Position numbers and translations under genes: made by a program. The notes under the pieces were generated by a model. That model was not told where the DNA came from. It saw only the letters and a program-made list of their open reading frames with translations, and ran no database searches. A stretch of 64,000 nt of DNA, taken from assembly GCF_000224145.3 (NCBI RefSeq), contig NC_020167.2, positions 6,702,862 to 6,766,861 of the forward strand, given 5' to 3'. Below are positions 24,901-35,529 of this stretch, piece after piece. Position 1 is the first letter of the stretch; every line of letters begins with the position of its first letter. This stretch comes from Ciona intestinalis (lineage: Eukaryota > Chordata > Ascidiacea > Phlebobranchia > Cionidae).

Positions 24901-27399
24901 ATTCCAACGAACTGAGAGCTCCACCAAGTGGTAGAAGCTTGATGAATTCTAGAGGTAGACCAGGTAAGACAAACGGGCCGATAATGTTTATTATGATGTC
25001 ATATAACTTTTCCATTTAAAGGTCGTAGGATTTAAATCAGGTTTGCCCATTATCACAACCCAGACTACTCATATTGTTATATATATATAGACAAACCATT
25101 AGTGACCGCTGAGTTGGAGCAATGTTCGGTAACTTATTAACCCATCAGTATCTTTAACATTGGGAACAGAATAAATGCTATAAAAGTTTTATCATATGTG
25201 TAAACAGCCAAGTTTATAAATAACATGTACATCTCTGAACATTTATTTCATTTAATTAATAAATTTCAATTTTAATTTTATTCACTGATTATTTATTGCC
25301 CCATAGCATCCTCGTGTGGCGGTACATCACGTATGTTGAGTATTTCTCCGAGCAAGTTACGACAAATCAACGATCCAGTTCAACAGACGTTGATCCAACT
25401 TCATAAAATTATTTATATTGACCAGGTAAGTGTTATGGTTATCTAATGAAGTATTCCGCAAATAAAAATATTACTTTAGTGACTCAACTGGTATAAAAAA
25501 ACTAATTTCTTATCGAATGGCAGACGAAATGTCGGAATACACTATGTTTTTTATACCAGATGAGCCATTAAAAAATTATTTGAATTATGTCTGCTAACAG
25601 AAGTAACAGGAATTATTAATGTTGCCTTTATACCCGTATGAACCCCTTTTTATAAACTACCAGTCATGGCACCTTGTACCTTTTAACTGTAACATTAAAT
25701 TAAAATTGTTTTTTTAGTTTGCTCAGAAAAACATGTTAGCCTATGAAACAGTTTGTCTTTTAAATTTGTCCCTCACATGAAGACCTCAGTTGAACCTATA
25801 ATTTGTACGAATATGGTAGTTGTAGTGATACGTGTGTGTAGTTTTACTATAAAATTTAAATCAAACTCAATACTCAAAATATTTTAGCTCCCACCCACAA
25901 GTGAAGTTAATTTTCGAAGACGGATAATTTCTCGTTACAAAAGGTCATTGTTCTCACCCAACAGTCCTTCTGCCGGCTTGAAAAATGAACTAAAGAAGGT
26001 TTTTATGTGTTTTGTTTGTTTTAATGATTCTATTTATGTGGGTGAGGTTCTAAGAAATCACGCCGTACAGCCAAGTTCATTTTTGATATATCTTGATATA
26101 TTTCTCCAACTATGGAAAAATATACAAGCTAGTTTCTAGTTATTTACACCAAGCCTGGACATGAAATGGTAAAAAGGGAACTAAGAAAACAAAATTAAAA
26201 TAATTAAAAAAAACAACTCAAAAACGAAAATAAATAAAGGCTAGCCTCAGTGCCTAAAACATCTAACTGTGATTTCTAAACCTTAAACCCCCAGTTATTA
26301 TGCGGCTCACATGAAACAATTGACGTTGGGTTCCTTGAAGCGACGTCATTGGCTCAACGTGCAACCGCTGAAGCGGAAACTCGTGAGTTGCTGGGCGACC
26401 AATCAACCACGACGGTGACGGCGGAACCTTCCAGTTTGTATGAGGGTGGGATAACTTACGGACAAATGCAGGTAACATAGATATCTTGTAAAATATAAAC
26501 TTCCTACTAGTATGTATCTTAGTGTAATATAGATATCCTATGTGAATATAAACATCCATTTATGCAGTGTATGTAAGTCAGCGTTACATAGATATCTTGT
26601 AAAATATAAATTCTTAGTGTGTATGTAATTTAGTATGAGATAAAATTAAAAATTTTAAAATACCATATTATAATATACAGTTAGTTAGCGTAACATAGAT
26701 ATCTTGTAAAATATAAACAAATCATATTATACAGTATTTTAGTAATATAGAAAAAAAACATAGTAAAACAAATGGATATTACATAAATTGGATTTGGTTA
26801 TTTCATACAATGTCTATTTTTAATATACAATGTTTGATGTACAAATTAACGCTATGTATTGTTGCATTGTAAGTTTTGTTGGGAAAGAATTTACTGAGTT
26901 ACTGGGACTGTTTTTTTTATTCAAACTAAATCGCTGATATTATTTATAACTGCACATGCGGCATAAAACACTTAAATTGATCAAGCTTTATACAGTTCGT
27001 TCATTCGTGATGTTTATAGATTAATTAAGAGAGGAAGGACAGTTTAATACGGGTATACTCAGCTCAGTTAAAATATTTTTTTAAAAAAGACTTTAGTATT
27101 ATTCAGTTATTTATAGTACAGAGCAAGAGAGTCTAAGTCACACTGTTTGCAAGAACGATGTACATCGGCGGCTTGAATGTTGGGATAATGGGCAAAATTT
27201 AGCCTAAATCCCAGGTTCTCGACAAGAACCTCACCCATATAGAGTAAAATCTAACATAATATGTATTCCATACACCCATGACTCCTGTGTATTACTCGAA
27301 TCATATTACTTGCAGGGTATTATTGAACGTGTGCTTAAAGAAAGTGGTTATTATGACATCACAAACAGAGACAATAGATTGCTTTGTAAAAATATTTAA
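12987..27399 (+). CDS. NEK10: NEK10-like protein kinase (armadillo-type N half plus NEK kinase), 1084 aa
   Basis: Coding exons: 12987-13064, 13320-13354, 13829-13954, 14367-14560, 15383-15530, 16559-16700, 17178-17350, 17594-17711, 18065-18192, 18503-18620, 19210-19287, 20122-20250, 20618-20801, 21150-21274, 21716-21818, 22176-22307, 22605-22752, 22959-23169, 23506-23632, 24098-24172, 24539-24658, 24892-24963, 25307-25425, 25888-25998, 26295-26471, 27316-27399. All phases agree (3255 nt). Residues 1-445 are helical and armadillo-like, as in NEK10. The kinase (about 470-745) has GSGAFGSVY, the ALK lysine, HRDLSPNN near 608, DFGLAKQK at 628 and CPE in place of APE. A coiled, Arg/Glu-rich segment and a Ser-rich tail follow. 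The tail ends with conserved blocks (LHKIIYIDQLPP, GITYGQMQGIIERVLKESGYY) that identify NEK10 against other NEKs. Exon 2 (35 nt) and the start are the least certain parts. Confidence 0.95.
15058..15165 (+). mobile_element. SINE-like repeat (family S) in a NEK10 intron
   Basis: Includes gtggtaactcaaaagctggc, gaaacagaacacccgtgtta and gaggataaaacaagtta. Most CpGs have become TpG or CpA. Confidence 0.7.
16371..16460 (+). mobile_element. MITE family A, 3'-truncated, in a NEK10 intron
   Basis: Has the left end (tctgtggggtaagatggaac) and left body (aaatatcctgattgtgtttt), then breaks into a T-rich tract. The right end is missing. Confidence 0.7.
18693..18826 (+). mobile_element. MITE family A, internally deleted, in a NEK10 intron
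   Basis: Both inverted ends are present (tatagtagggggtaagatga and tccccccactctactata). About 60 bp of the centre is missing. Confidence 0.8.
19286..19665. repeat. tandem array (~110-120-bp units) starting at a NEK10 splice donor
   Basis: Three to four diverged units, each with ggaag..tgtgct, then ttccatttatt, catcataatg, catctaatgacaa and a tattcgaatat block. The first unit overlaps the exon end at 19287 and its GTGTGT donor. Confidence 0.65.
19850..20110. repeat. degenerate AT-rich tandem repeat just upstream of the exon at 20122
   Basis: The words taataatattt and ttctatgtt recur about every 50-60 bp, up to the ccctag acceptor of the exon that opens the kinase domain. Confidence 0.5.
20845..21120. 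repeat. family T tandem repeat, about four ~70-bp units, in a NEK10 intron
   Basis: Units carry gaggtgtatgaa, acaccatgtgtgtctggtg, aagaagaca and catgttataact. They end just before the acceptor at 21149. Confidence 0.7.
21497..21655. mobile_element. MITE family B in a NEK10 intron
   Basis: Imperfect inverted ends aatggctcatctggtatgaa and agcagatgatccatt, followed by the constant flank gcctggtagcagaagtaaca shared with the copies at 25.5 and 61.1 kb. Confidence 0.6.
24225..24425 (+). mobile_element. SINE-like repeat (family S), head portion, degenerate
   Basis: Has the head block gtgcctttgggcaagacatt, then acccagtggtcaacaaatag twice in variant form. The 3' half of the family is absent. Confidence 0.45.
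25476..25615. mobile_element. MITE family B in a NEK10 intron
   Basis: Inverted ends actcaactggtataaaaaa and ataccagatgagccatt, then tatgtctgctaacagaagta. Confidence 0.6.
26470..26720. repeat. irregular tandem repeat starting at a NEK10 splice donor
   Basis: The block taacatagatatcttgtaaa occurs at the donor of the exon ending 26471 and again, exact or with a few changes, near 26535, 26583 and 26690, spaced by AT-rich sequence. Confidence 0.65.
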
Positions 27400-28640
27400 A
27401 ATCAACTTTGATCTGGACTTTGATCAAACTGGTGAGATCTTTTGGAGTTTGTGTGACCTTTTTTTAATCAATAATCAATATTTGCTTGCTGGCCGCTATG
27501 TTTATCTATTTGCACTCATTGTGCTGTAACAATCAGCTTTGTTCCATCAGTATTGCTTGCTGCTTTTAAACCAAACAATGACGTTAATTCCACCATAATT
27601 TATTTCAAGTTTCACTGTGTTTTATTTTATTTCTCGATTTAAATTTCTATTGAAAAGTTTTTGTTTGTGAAGTTTTACTTTTACTATATGTTGCAATCAA
27701 AATAAAACTTGTAAAAAAAATTTGTTATATTATATTTTATATTTACAGTTACAATACTGCAGTAATAGGCTAAATTGCACCTACATCCAATGTATAATGG
27801 CAATAAGACCTCACTAATAGAAATTGGAATGGACATTCTATTATATAAGGGTGATGTGCTACAGCATGTGTTTCACTTGGGGATAAGGTCTATTACACTT
27901 AATTTAAATTGACAACAGTACAACAAGTAGAATAAATCAATATTGGGTGCATTGCTTTAATTATGACTATTTCCCCCTACTAACGATTATAGTGGAACTT
28001 TTAGGTAAGATTTTTAGGTCTTTACATTGGTTGTTTTAGGTCTACAAAAATTTAGAAAACAATTTACACAAGAATGTTAAATACGTATGATATGGCTGCT
28101 ACATAGTACGTATATATCAAACCAAACAGTTGAGGTGTTATACTTGGTTTTAAGGATAGCTTTTGAAACTTTATTGAAAAAACAGAGAAAGATCTTTTTT
28201 TAATAGGTTTTTGAAAATAAATTGAGGTTATAATGAATTTTTTTGTGGATTATGTTTATTATTACCTCTGGAATATAGGTATTAAATTGAAGTAACTATA
28301 AAGTTAATCAGTATTTTTATAAAACATGCATAACGTCTAAACAAAAAATCAAAATTTTGAAGTAAATAAATAAACTGGTGGCTCGTTTAAGTATAAAATT
28401 GCCTAGGGTAATATATATACAAGTTTATTAAACAGTTAAGAAACTTTGTAATAGCAGAGAATAAAGTAACATGCGGTGTATAACATTCATTCGCAGGCAG
28501 CTAAAGACATTCAATAAATATTATAACTTAACTACCTAAATATCTTTTTGAAATGTTGTTTTATTTTTATATTTTGAAACATATCCACAGTTTAATCTAT
28601 TAGGGTGCAGGATCAATCAGTTTAACAGATCTTGAATATT
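27400..28640. other. convergent 3' region between NEK10 and the elongase
   Basis: No exon seen. An AATAAA at 27701 suits the NEK10 3' end, and a reverse-strand AATAAA (TTTATT at 28560-28565) suits the elongase 3' end. The rest is AT-rich unique sequence. Confidence 0.55.
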
Positions 28641-31600
28641 TTAACTTTGCTTGAGTTGTTTCTTTTTTAAATACGATTGAATGTAGAAGTTAAGGAACAG
28701 CATTATCAGTGAAATCATGTAGAACATAACAAGTAGATTCAACCAATCGGGGAAATCACGATCTGCCCATAAGTTGTAGGAACAGTGAACAAAAATTGCC
28801 ACAAATTGGGTCTGAAATAAATATATGTTATATGTGTTATTGGAGCGTAATTTAAACAAATGGTTAAAACCTTTTTAAATTGCGTAGTGGGGCAATGGTA
28901 GTCTCTCGTTAAAATGGGTGTCCTGTTTCATAAACCCCATGCCCGCTTACGAGTTACCACATGTGAAACCCCATGGGTTTTGCAAAATGTAAAGTCAATA
29001 ATAATATCTCATAACCATTTGTTGGCTTTGATTGTTGCAGAAAACTTTGGTTTACATATATATATATATATATATATATTTCTCTTTGCTTTGTGCAACT
29101 GACTACTATAAATAGACAACTGCACTCTGCATACCTAATATAAATATTTTTGTTTTACTCACCAGTTGAAACATTGTCAAATATTTTTTCCACCATAAAT
29201 ATTTTTGCACCTGTGGTCCAAAGCATGTAAGACCATAATAAGTATACATGATAACGTGCACAAAGGAGTTTAACATTCCTACAAAGAAACCTGTGACAAA
29301 AAAAAGAAGCAAAACAACAGTTGTTAAAACACCTAAGAATAAAAAGTGTGGAAATGGGTATCAATTAAACCACCAAATCACTGAATGAATACTCTAAACT
29401 TACTTTGTCCGCCTGCCACATACTTAACCCCCAGCCACCAATTAACGAGCATTGTACTGTGATGGTACACATGAAGAAACGACACTTGGTTGAATTTCTT
29501 CCTCAAAATAAAGAATACAGTGTCCAGTATTTCGATGTACTTAGAAATGAAGTACCACCATGACACTCGCGCTATCTGAGGGAAATATAGAAAAGGAATA
29601 CAACAGATTGTTAAAGGATAAACTTTAAAAGGTAAATTCTAACATAGATAAGCTTTTTAGATGCACAAAACTTTTGGTCAGTTTTGTTACAAACATTACG
29701 TCGCATTTATATTATATATTTGCCCTACATTACTGAATATAGTCAGTATCCTACACTAAATATAGTTTTAACTGAACATTTGAAATGACAACGTTTACAT
29801 TAAGATAACCTAATAGCTAGTATTCNNNNNNNNNNNNNNNNNNNNNNNNNNNNNNNNNNNNNNNNNNNNNNNNNNNNNNNNNNNNNNNNNNNNNNNNNNN
29901 NNNNNNNNNNNNNNNNNNNNNNNNNNNNNNNNNNNNNNNNNNNNNNNNNNTATTTTTGTTTTACTCACCAGTTGAAACATTGTCAAATATTTTTTCCACC
30001 ATAAATATTTTTGCACCTGTGGTCCAAAGCATGTAAGACCATAATAAGTATACATGATAACGTGCACAAAGGAGTTTAACATTCCTACAAAGAAACCTGT
30101 GACAAAAAAAAGAAGCAAAACAACAGTTGTTAAAACACCTAAGAATAAAAAGTGTGGAAATGGGTATCAATTAAACCACCAAATCACTGAATGAATACTC
30201 TAAACTTACTTTGTCCGCCTGCCACATACTTAACCCCCAGCCACCAATTAACGAGCATTGTACTGTGGTGGTACACATGAAGAAACGACACTTGGTTGAA
30301 TTTCTTCCTCAAAATAAAGAATACAGTGTCCAGTATTTCGATGTACTTAGAGATGAAGTACCACCATGACACTCGCGCTATCTGAGGGAAATATAGAAAA
30401 GGAATACAACATATTGTTAAAGGATAAACTTTAATAGGTAAATTCTAACATAGATAAGCTTTTTATATGCACAAACTTTTGGTCAGTTTTGTTACAAACA
30501 TTACAGCGCATTTATATAATATATTTGTCCTACATTACTGAACATAGTTTTTAACTGAAACATTTGAAATGACAAACGTTAACATTTAAGATAACCTATT
30601 AGCTAGTATTCATATTATACATTAAGTTTAAATTAATGCTTTGTTTCAACCAATTTTGACTTTTAGGTTCATGGCTTCAATATTTGCTAAAAATATTCTT
30701 TGGCACTCTTTGCTGTAAGACCCCTACATATAAAATAAGTTACACTGAATATATAAAAAAATCAAATAAAATCATGAGTTTGTTCTTAACTTACTCTCAT
30801 AGGAAGTTCATCATATGAATAATCAACAGGTTGACAAAATAAACTGTATCCGGATAAATAACTTGACATGAAAAACTGAAACGGATCAAAGTAGGTAAAT
30901 ATATTTATAAGCAATGGAAACATTTAACAACATTAAATTAAAGTACATTGTACAAATTTTGTTGAGGTAATTTTTCAAAATAACATATTTTTTTAATCTA
31001 CAACATATAAACAGCAGTTTATTTTAGGTGACATAAGTTTTTAAGTCTGTAACTTTATGCGAGTGTATTAATCATGTGTCAGGCTACTGTGTTAAAGGAA
31101 GTGCTTTATACTTTAAAATAGGCTATACACATACTGAATCACATACAATTGTACAACTGTATTTATTATATAGCATTTTGATATGTAAAATACAAGTAGT
31201 AATCATTTAATAGTTTATTTTGCATTAAATAAGCAAAACAATCCACCTCATATGACATATATGCTGAGAGAATAACAAGTGCGAAGTTATAGATGATCAA
31301 AACTCCTTTAAGTTGAAAAGGAGGTCTATCCTTCATCATTGATCTCCCATTGATGGAAAATATGATGTACCAAACTAGTATTGCTAGTGGAGGCCATGGA
31401 CTGTGAACAAGGAACCAATCTTTTGTACGAACATCTGAAAATTAAGAGATGATTTTGATTGGTGATAAATTTATAGGTGAGTGGGATTGACTTGATATTT
31501 TATAGTTCTAAATAGGTTTTGAGATGTCAATTTTACGTTTTTTGAATTGTTACTGTTATGACATAGTTTAGTTAGCTGAATTTAATCTGCAATTTAAACT

Positions 31601-31751
31601 TGGAAGTTTAAATTTTGTGCAAAAGTATCTAAAATGTCTTGTTCAAAGACTGTCAAAAGATAGCGTTCTACAAGACTAATTCTATACCCTTACCCGCTCG
31701 TTCTTCGATACTCCAGTTGTAGAATCTTTTCACATCTTGCAAGTCAAACAT
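28641..31751 (-). CDS. ELOVL4: ELOVL4-like very-long-chain fatty acid elongase, 265 aa
   Basis: Condensing enzyme of the ER fatty-acid elongation cycle, using acyl-CoA and malonyl-CoA. Coding exons in gene order are 31694-31751, 31247-31434, 30795-30875, 30210-30381 (or its twin 29404-29575), 29969-30096 (or its twin 29163-29290) and 28641-28811. With one copy of each twin the frame closes at 798 nt. The signature box HVYHH is at 144-148, preceded by NQVSFL; Gln at that place is typical of PUFA and ELOVL2/4/5-type elongases. [12 protein letters not shown] and [17 protein letters not shown] match ELOVL4 best. About seven hydrophobic spans are visible. The Lys-rich end (KKKQLKQS) fits ER residence but is not a canonical KKXX. 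An acceptor-like CTGCTTTTAG lies about 25 nt before the ATG. ELOVL2/5-type identity is the alternative. Confidence 0.92.
28875..28975 (-). mobile_element. SINE-like repeat (family S) in the last elongase intron
   Basis: Reverse copy with gtgtcctgtttcataaaccc and catgcccgcttacgagttac. Confidence 0.65.
29053..29081. repeat. (AT)n microsatellite
   Basis: An uninterrupted run of about 13 AT dinucleotides in the elongase intron. Confidence 0.9.
29145..30611. repeat. near-identical direct duplication flanking a gap (two elongase exons each)
   Basis: 29145-29825 and 29951-30611 align throughout, exons and introns alike, with scattered substitutions and small indels, and meet at the 125-N gap. The coding differences I found (for example CAT versus CAC in HVYHH) are synonymous. 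This is best read as two alleles laid end to end in the assembly rather than a true exon duplication. Using both pairs would add exactly 300 nt in frame, so a real duplication is not excluded by phase. Confidence 0.85.
29826..29950. other. assembly gap, 125 N
   Basis: A run of Ns between the two copies of the elongase 3' exons. Confidence 1.
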
Positions 31752-32004
31752 TTTTTAACTTTTCCTACAAACTAAAAGCAGAAAACAATTTTCACTCGTT
31801 TTATAAATCGCACACAAACTGGTGATTTCCCTGTGTTGAAAGACGTTGTAGACCAGGTACAGCCTATAACCCCCCCTCGCGCGGCGTAGGCCAAATCAGG
31901 AATTTACATTTTGAGAGAATCCCCTTTTTATCGTGTAAAAACCTTTTTCCTTCGTTTCAATTTGGTCGTTCGACTCGTCTGCGACGTATAAGTAATGTTT
32001 TTGT

Positions 32005-32652
32005 TCGCTACCGGAGGGGGGTAGGCAGTGTAGAAATGTAATGATTGTACTCGGTATACGAGGGGGGTAGGTAGTGTAGAAATGTAATGATTGTACTCGG
32101 TACCTGAGGAGGGTAGGTAGTGTAGAAATGTAATGATTGTACTCGGTACCGGAGGGGGTAGATAGTGTAGAAATGTAATGATTGTACTCGGTACCGGAGG
32201 GGGGTAGGTCGTGTAGAAATGTAATGATTGTACTCGGTACCGGAGGAGGGTAGGTAGTGTAGAAATGTAATGATTGTACTCGGTACCGGAGGGGGTAGAT
32301 AGTGTAGAAATGTAATGATTGTACTCGGTACCGGAGGGGGGTAGGTCGTGTAGAAATGTAATGATTGTACTCGGTACCGGAGGGGGGTAGGTAGTGTAGA
32401 ATTGTAATGATTGTACTCGGTATCGGAGGGGGGTAGGTAGTGTAGAAATGTAATGATTTTACTCGGTACCGGAGGAGGGTAGGTCGTGTAGAAATGTAAT
32501 GATTTTACTCGGTACCGAAGGGGGGTAGGTCGTGTAGAAATGTAATGATTGTACTCGGTACCGGAGGGGGGTAGGTCGTGTAGAAATGTAATGATTTTAC
32601 TCGGTACCGGAGGGGGGTAGGTCGTGTAGAAATGTAATGATTTTACTCGTAC
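32005..32652. repeat. 46-bp GC-rich minisatellite, 14 units
   Basis: Unit framework: gtaccggaggggggtaggta, then gtgtagaaatgtaatgattg, then tactcg. About 14 units differ at a few positions (gtag/gtcg/gata, gattg/gattt). The array runs into the gap at 32653, so its true length is unknown. It lies about 250 bp upstream of the elongase start at 31751. The G runs are one per unit, too far apart for a simple G-quadruplex. Confidence 0.95.
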
Positions 32653-32702
32653 NNNNNNNNNNNNNNNNNNNNNNNNNNNNNNNNNNNNNNNNNNNNNNNN
32701 NN
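32653..32702. other. assembly gap, 50 N
   Basis: A run of Ns at the right end of the minisatellite. Confidence 1.
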
Positions 32703-32892
32703 TTTTTCGAATTTTAAATTTTTCATTTTAGAATCGGTACCGCTGGGGTCTAGTTAGTACAGTGTCAAAATTTTAGGTTAGTGGTACCAGTAGAAGGTAT
32801 CGAAAATGGCCGCTAGAATATCTGTATTCTAGGATCACCTTGGTGTAATCATTTAATAGTTTATTTTGCATTAAATAAGCAAAACAATCCAC

Positions 32893-33397
32893 CTCATATG
32901 ACATATATGCTGAGAGAATAACAAGTGCGAAGTTATAGATGATCAAAACTCCTTTAAGTTGAAAAGGAGGTCTATCCTTCATCATTGATCTTCCATTGAT
33001 GGAAAATATGATGTACCAAACTAGTATTGCTAGTGGAGGCCATGGACTGTGAACAAGGAACCAATCTTTTGTACGAACATCTGAAAATTAAAAGATGATT
33101 TTGATTGGTGATAAATTTATAGGTGAGTGGGATTGACTTGATATTTTATAGTTCTAAATAGTTTTTGAGATGTCAATTTTACGTTTTTTGAATTGTTACT
33201 GTTATGCCATAGTTTAGTTAGCTGATTTTAATCTCCAATTTAAACTCGGAAGTTTAAATTTTGTGCAAAAGTATCTAAAATGTGCTGTTCAAAGACTGTC
33301 AAAAGATAGCGTTCTACAAGACTAATTCTATACCCTTACCCGCTCGTTCTTCGATACTCCAGTTGTAGAATCTTTTCACATCTTGCAAGTCGAACAT
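32893..33397 (-). pseudogene. ELOVL4: second copy of elongase exons 1 and 2 (allelic duplicate)
   Basis: Exon 1 copy is 33340-33397 and exon 2 copy is 32893-33080, with the same lengths (58 and 188) and intact splice sites as 31694-31751 and 31247-31434. The start reads ATGTTCGAC instead of ATGTTTGAC, a silent change. No exons 3-6 follow on this copy before the gap, so as assembled it is an orphan fragment. It probably represents the other haplotype of the same gene, not a broken paralogue. Confidence 0.8.
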
Positions 33398-33843
33398 TTT
33401 CTAACTTTTCGTACAGACTAAAAGCAGAAAACAATTTTCACTCGTTTTATAAATGGCACACAAACTGGTGATTTCCCTGTGTTGAAAGACGTTGTAGACC
33501 AAACTGGAAATCGCTAGGTGAGTAGCCCTATAAAAAAGTTAATTCGCCAGCTATTTCGCTGCTTCTTTCGCCTTTTTACCGCTAACTTTAGGTTTTTAAA
33601 TTGTGTTTCTTTTTTTAATTAAAGATAAATGTTTTACCTAGCTCCTAAAAATCTAACTCCAACTGCAAAGATTTCCGAATTTCGATGATTTAAAATCCGG
33701 TAAAAATTGCGATATCTAGGGAATTGACATTTACTTTATATGCCAGTAAGACCACGTCAAAAGATTTTTCCTATTCCAATTTAGTCGCCCTGACGAAATA
33801 TATCGATTAGAAGAAATTGGTTAATCGAAAAGGGGAGCTATCT

Positions 33844-34395
33844 TGTTGCAACTCGACGCCTAAAGTGACGTCACATAACCCAATCCCAATACTTAATTAA
33901 TCAATGCCAACAGTGCGGATACGACTTATCTCATGGGAGACTATTCTCATGAAAACAAACCCCCCGTTGAACGAGGTTAATGATGTCCCGTTCAGCCGAT
34001 GACAGGCCCAAATCGATTCCCTTTTATCACATGACGTCACACTGCTGTCACGTGATTCTGTCCGCTATATAATTCGCCTTTTCCCTAACACAATAACTAA
34101 TAACGAGAAACCACTATCGGCACTGAGACCTCGAGGTCAGTCTAGGTTCATGGCGGGCTCTTACGAGCCTTTGCCCAGCCGTCAAGTAAGCTTTTACCCG
34201 ATACCGTATCGTGTACTGGTATACCAGAAAAAGGAATAAAACATAGCAAGATATCATGAACTGTTTGGTTTCTGGTTATAAAAGCAATTAGTACTACAGT
34301 AGATATAGCACCCCGCTGAAGCCTGTATATGAAGTCGGATCAGCACGGAGTCATATAATCCAACCAGCGATCCTGTATATTCAGTGGGGGCTATA
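33844..34395 (+). repeat. 5' LTR, 552 bp
   Basis: Begins TGTTGCAACT and ends GGGGGCTATA. Contains TGACGTCA at 33866 and 34032, a TATA box (TATATAA, 34066-34072), the palindrome gacctcgaggtc near 34127, and AATAAA at 34235-34240. So U3, R and U5 can be placed in that order. Confidence 0.92.
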
Positions 34396-34456
34396 AATGG
34401 TGCACCCGACGTTCGATTTGAACACGCAAAACCTTCCGACCCGACAGGCTACTATT

Positions 34457-34956
34457 NNNNNNNNNNNNNNNNNNNNNNNNNNNNNNNNNNNNNNNNNNNN
34501 NNNNNNNNNNNNNNNNNNNNNNNNNNNNNNNNNNNNNNNNNNNNNNNNNNNNNNNNNNNNNNNNNNNNNNNNNNNNNNNNNNNNNNNNNNNNNNNNNNNN
34601 NNNNNNNNNNNNNNNNNNNNNNNNNNNNNNNNNNNNNNNNNNNNNNNNNNNNNNNNNNNNNNNNNNNNNNNNNNNNNNNNNNNNNNNNNNNNNNNNNNNN
34701 NNNNNNNNNNNNNNNNNNNNNNNNNNNNNNNNNNNNNNNNNNNNNNNNNNNNNNNNNNNNNNNNNNNNNNNNNNNNNNNNNNNNNNNNNNNNNNNNNNNN
34801 NNNNNNNNNNNNNNNNNNNNNNNNNNNNNNNNNNNNNNNNNNNNNNNNNNNNNNNNNNNNNNNNNNNNNNNNNNNNNNNNNNNNNNNNNNNNNNNNNNNN
34901 NNNNNNNNNNNNNNNNNNNNNNNNNNNNNNNNNNNNNNNNNNNNNNNNNNNNNNNN
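34457..34956. other. assembly gap, 500 N, inside the LTR element
   Basis: Replaces the element interior. Open frames computed across it are artefacts. Confidence 1.
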
Positions 34957-34977
34957 TCATTGCCGAAAGGGAGGTAT

Positions 34978-35529
34978 TGTTGCAACTCGACGCCTAAAGT
35001 GACGTCACATAACCCAATCCCAATACTTAATTAATCAATGCCAACAGTGCGGATACGACTTATCTCATGGGAGACTATTCTCATGAAAACAAACCCCCCG
35101 TTGAACGAGGTTAATGATGTCCCGTTCAGCCGATGACAGGCCCAAATCGATTCCCTTTTATCACATGACGTCACACTGCTGTCACGTGATTCTGTCCGCT
35201 ATATAATTCGCCTTTTCCCTAACACAATAACTAATAACGAGAAACCACTATCGGCACTGAGACCTCGAGGTCAGTCTAGGTTCATGGCGGGCTCTTACGA
35301 GCCTTTGCCCAGCCGTCAAGTAAGCTTTTACCCGATACCGTATCGTGTACTGGTATACCAGAAAAAGGAATAAAACATAGCAAGATATCATGAACTGTTT
35401 GGTTTCTGGTTATAAAAGCAATTAGTACTACAGTAGATATAGCACCCCGCTGAAGCCTGTATATGAAGTCGGATCAGCACGGAGTCATATAATCCAACCA
35501 GCGATCCTGTATATTCAGTGGGGGCTATA
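34978..35529 (+). repeat. 3' LTR, 552 bp
   Basis: Same length and, by eye, the same sequence as 33844-34395. Preceded by the purine tract and followed by ATCT. Confidence 0.92.

Larger units (their letters stand above)
31199..33501. repeat. 657-bp direct duplication of elongase exons 1-2 and upstream DNA
   Basis: 31199-31855 and 32845-33501 are equal in length and nearly identical, then diverge sharply at both edges. Between them lie a minisatellite and a 50-N gap. Allelic misassembly is the likely cause, as at 29145-30611. Confidence 0.85.
33844..35529 (+). mobile_element. LTR retrotransposon, interior mostly unsequenced
   Basis: Two direct LTRs of 552 bp flank an interior that is mostly Ns. 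Target duplication ATCT is at 33840-33843 and 35530-35533. Two bases after the 5' LTR comes a primer-binding-like tggtgcacccgacg (34398-34411). Before the 3' LTR is a purine tract gaaagggagg (34965-34974). The order fits a Ty3/Gypsy-type element, and gypsy-type LTR elements have been described in Ciona, but no gag or pol is visible, so the family is inferred. The LTRs look identical by eye, implying recent insertion. The 500-N gap is probably nominal. Confidence 0.9.

Noticed and set aside
32005..32652. Regular array resembling a CRISPR
   Set aside because: Units are contiguous variants with no unique spacers, in an animal genome: a minisatellite.
34384..35034. Long open frames across the 500-N gap
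   Set aside because: They exist only because Ns do not encode stops; the flanks are LTR, primer-binding and purine-tract sequence.
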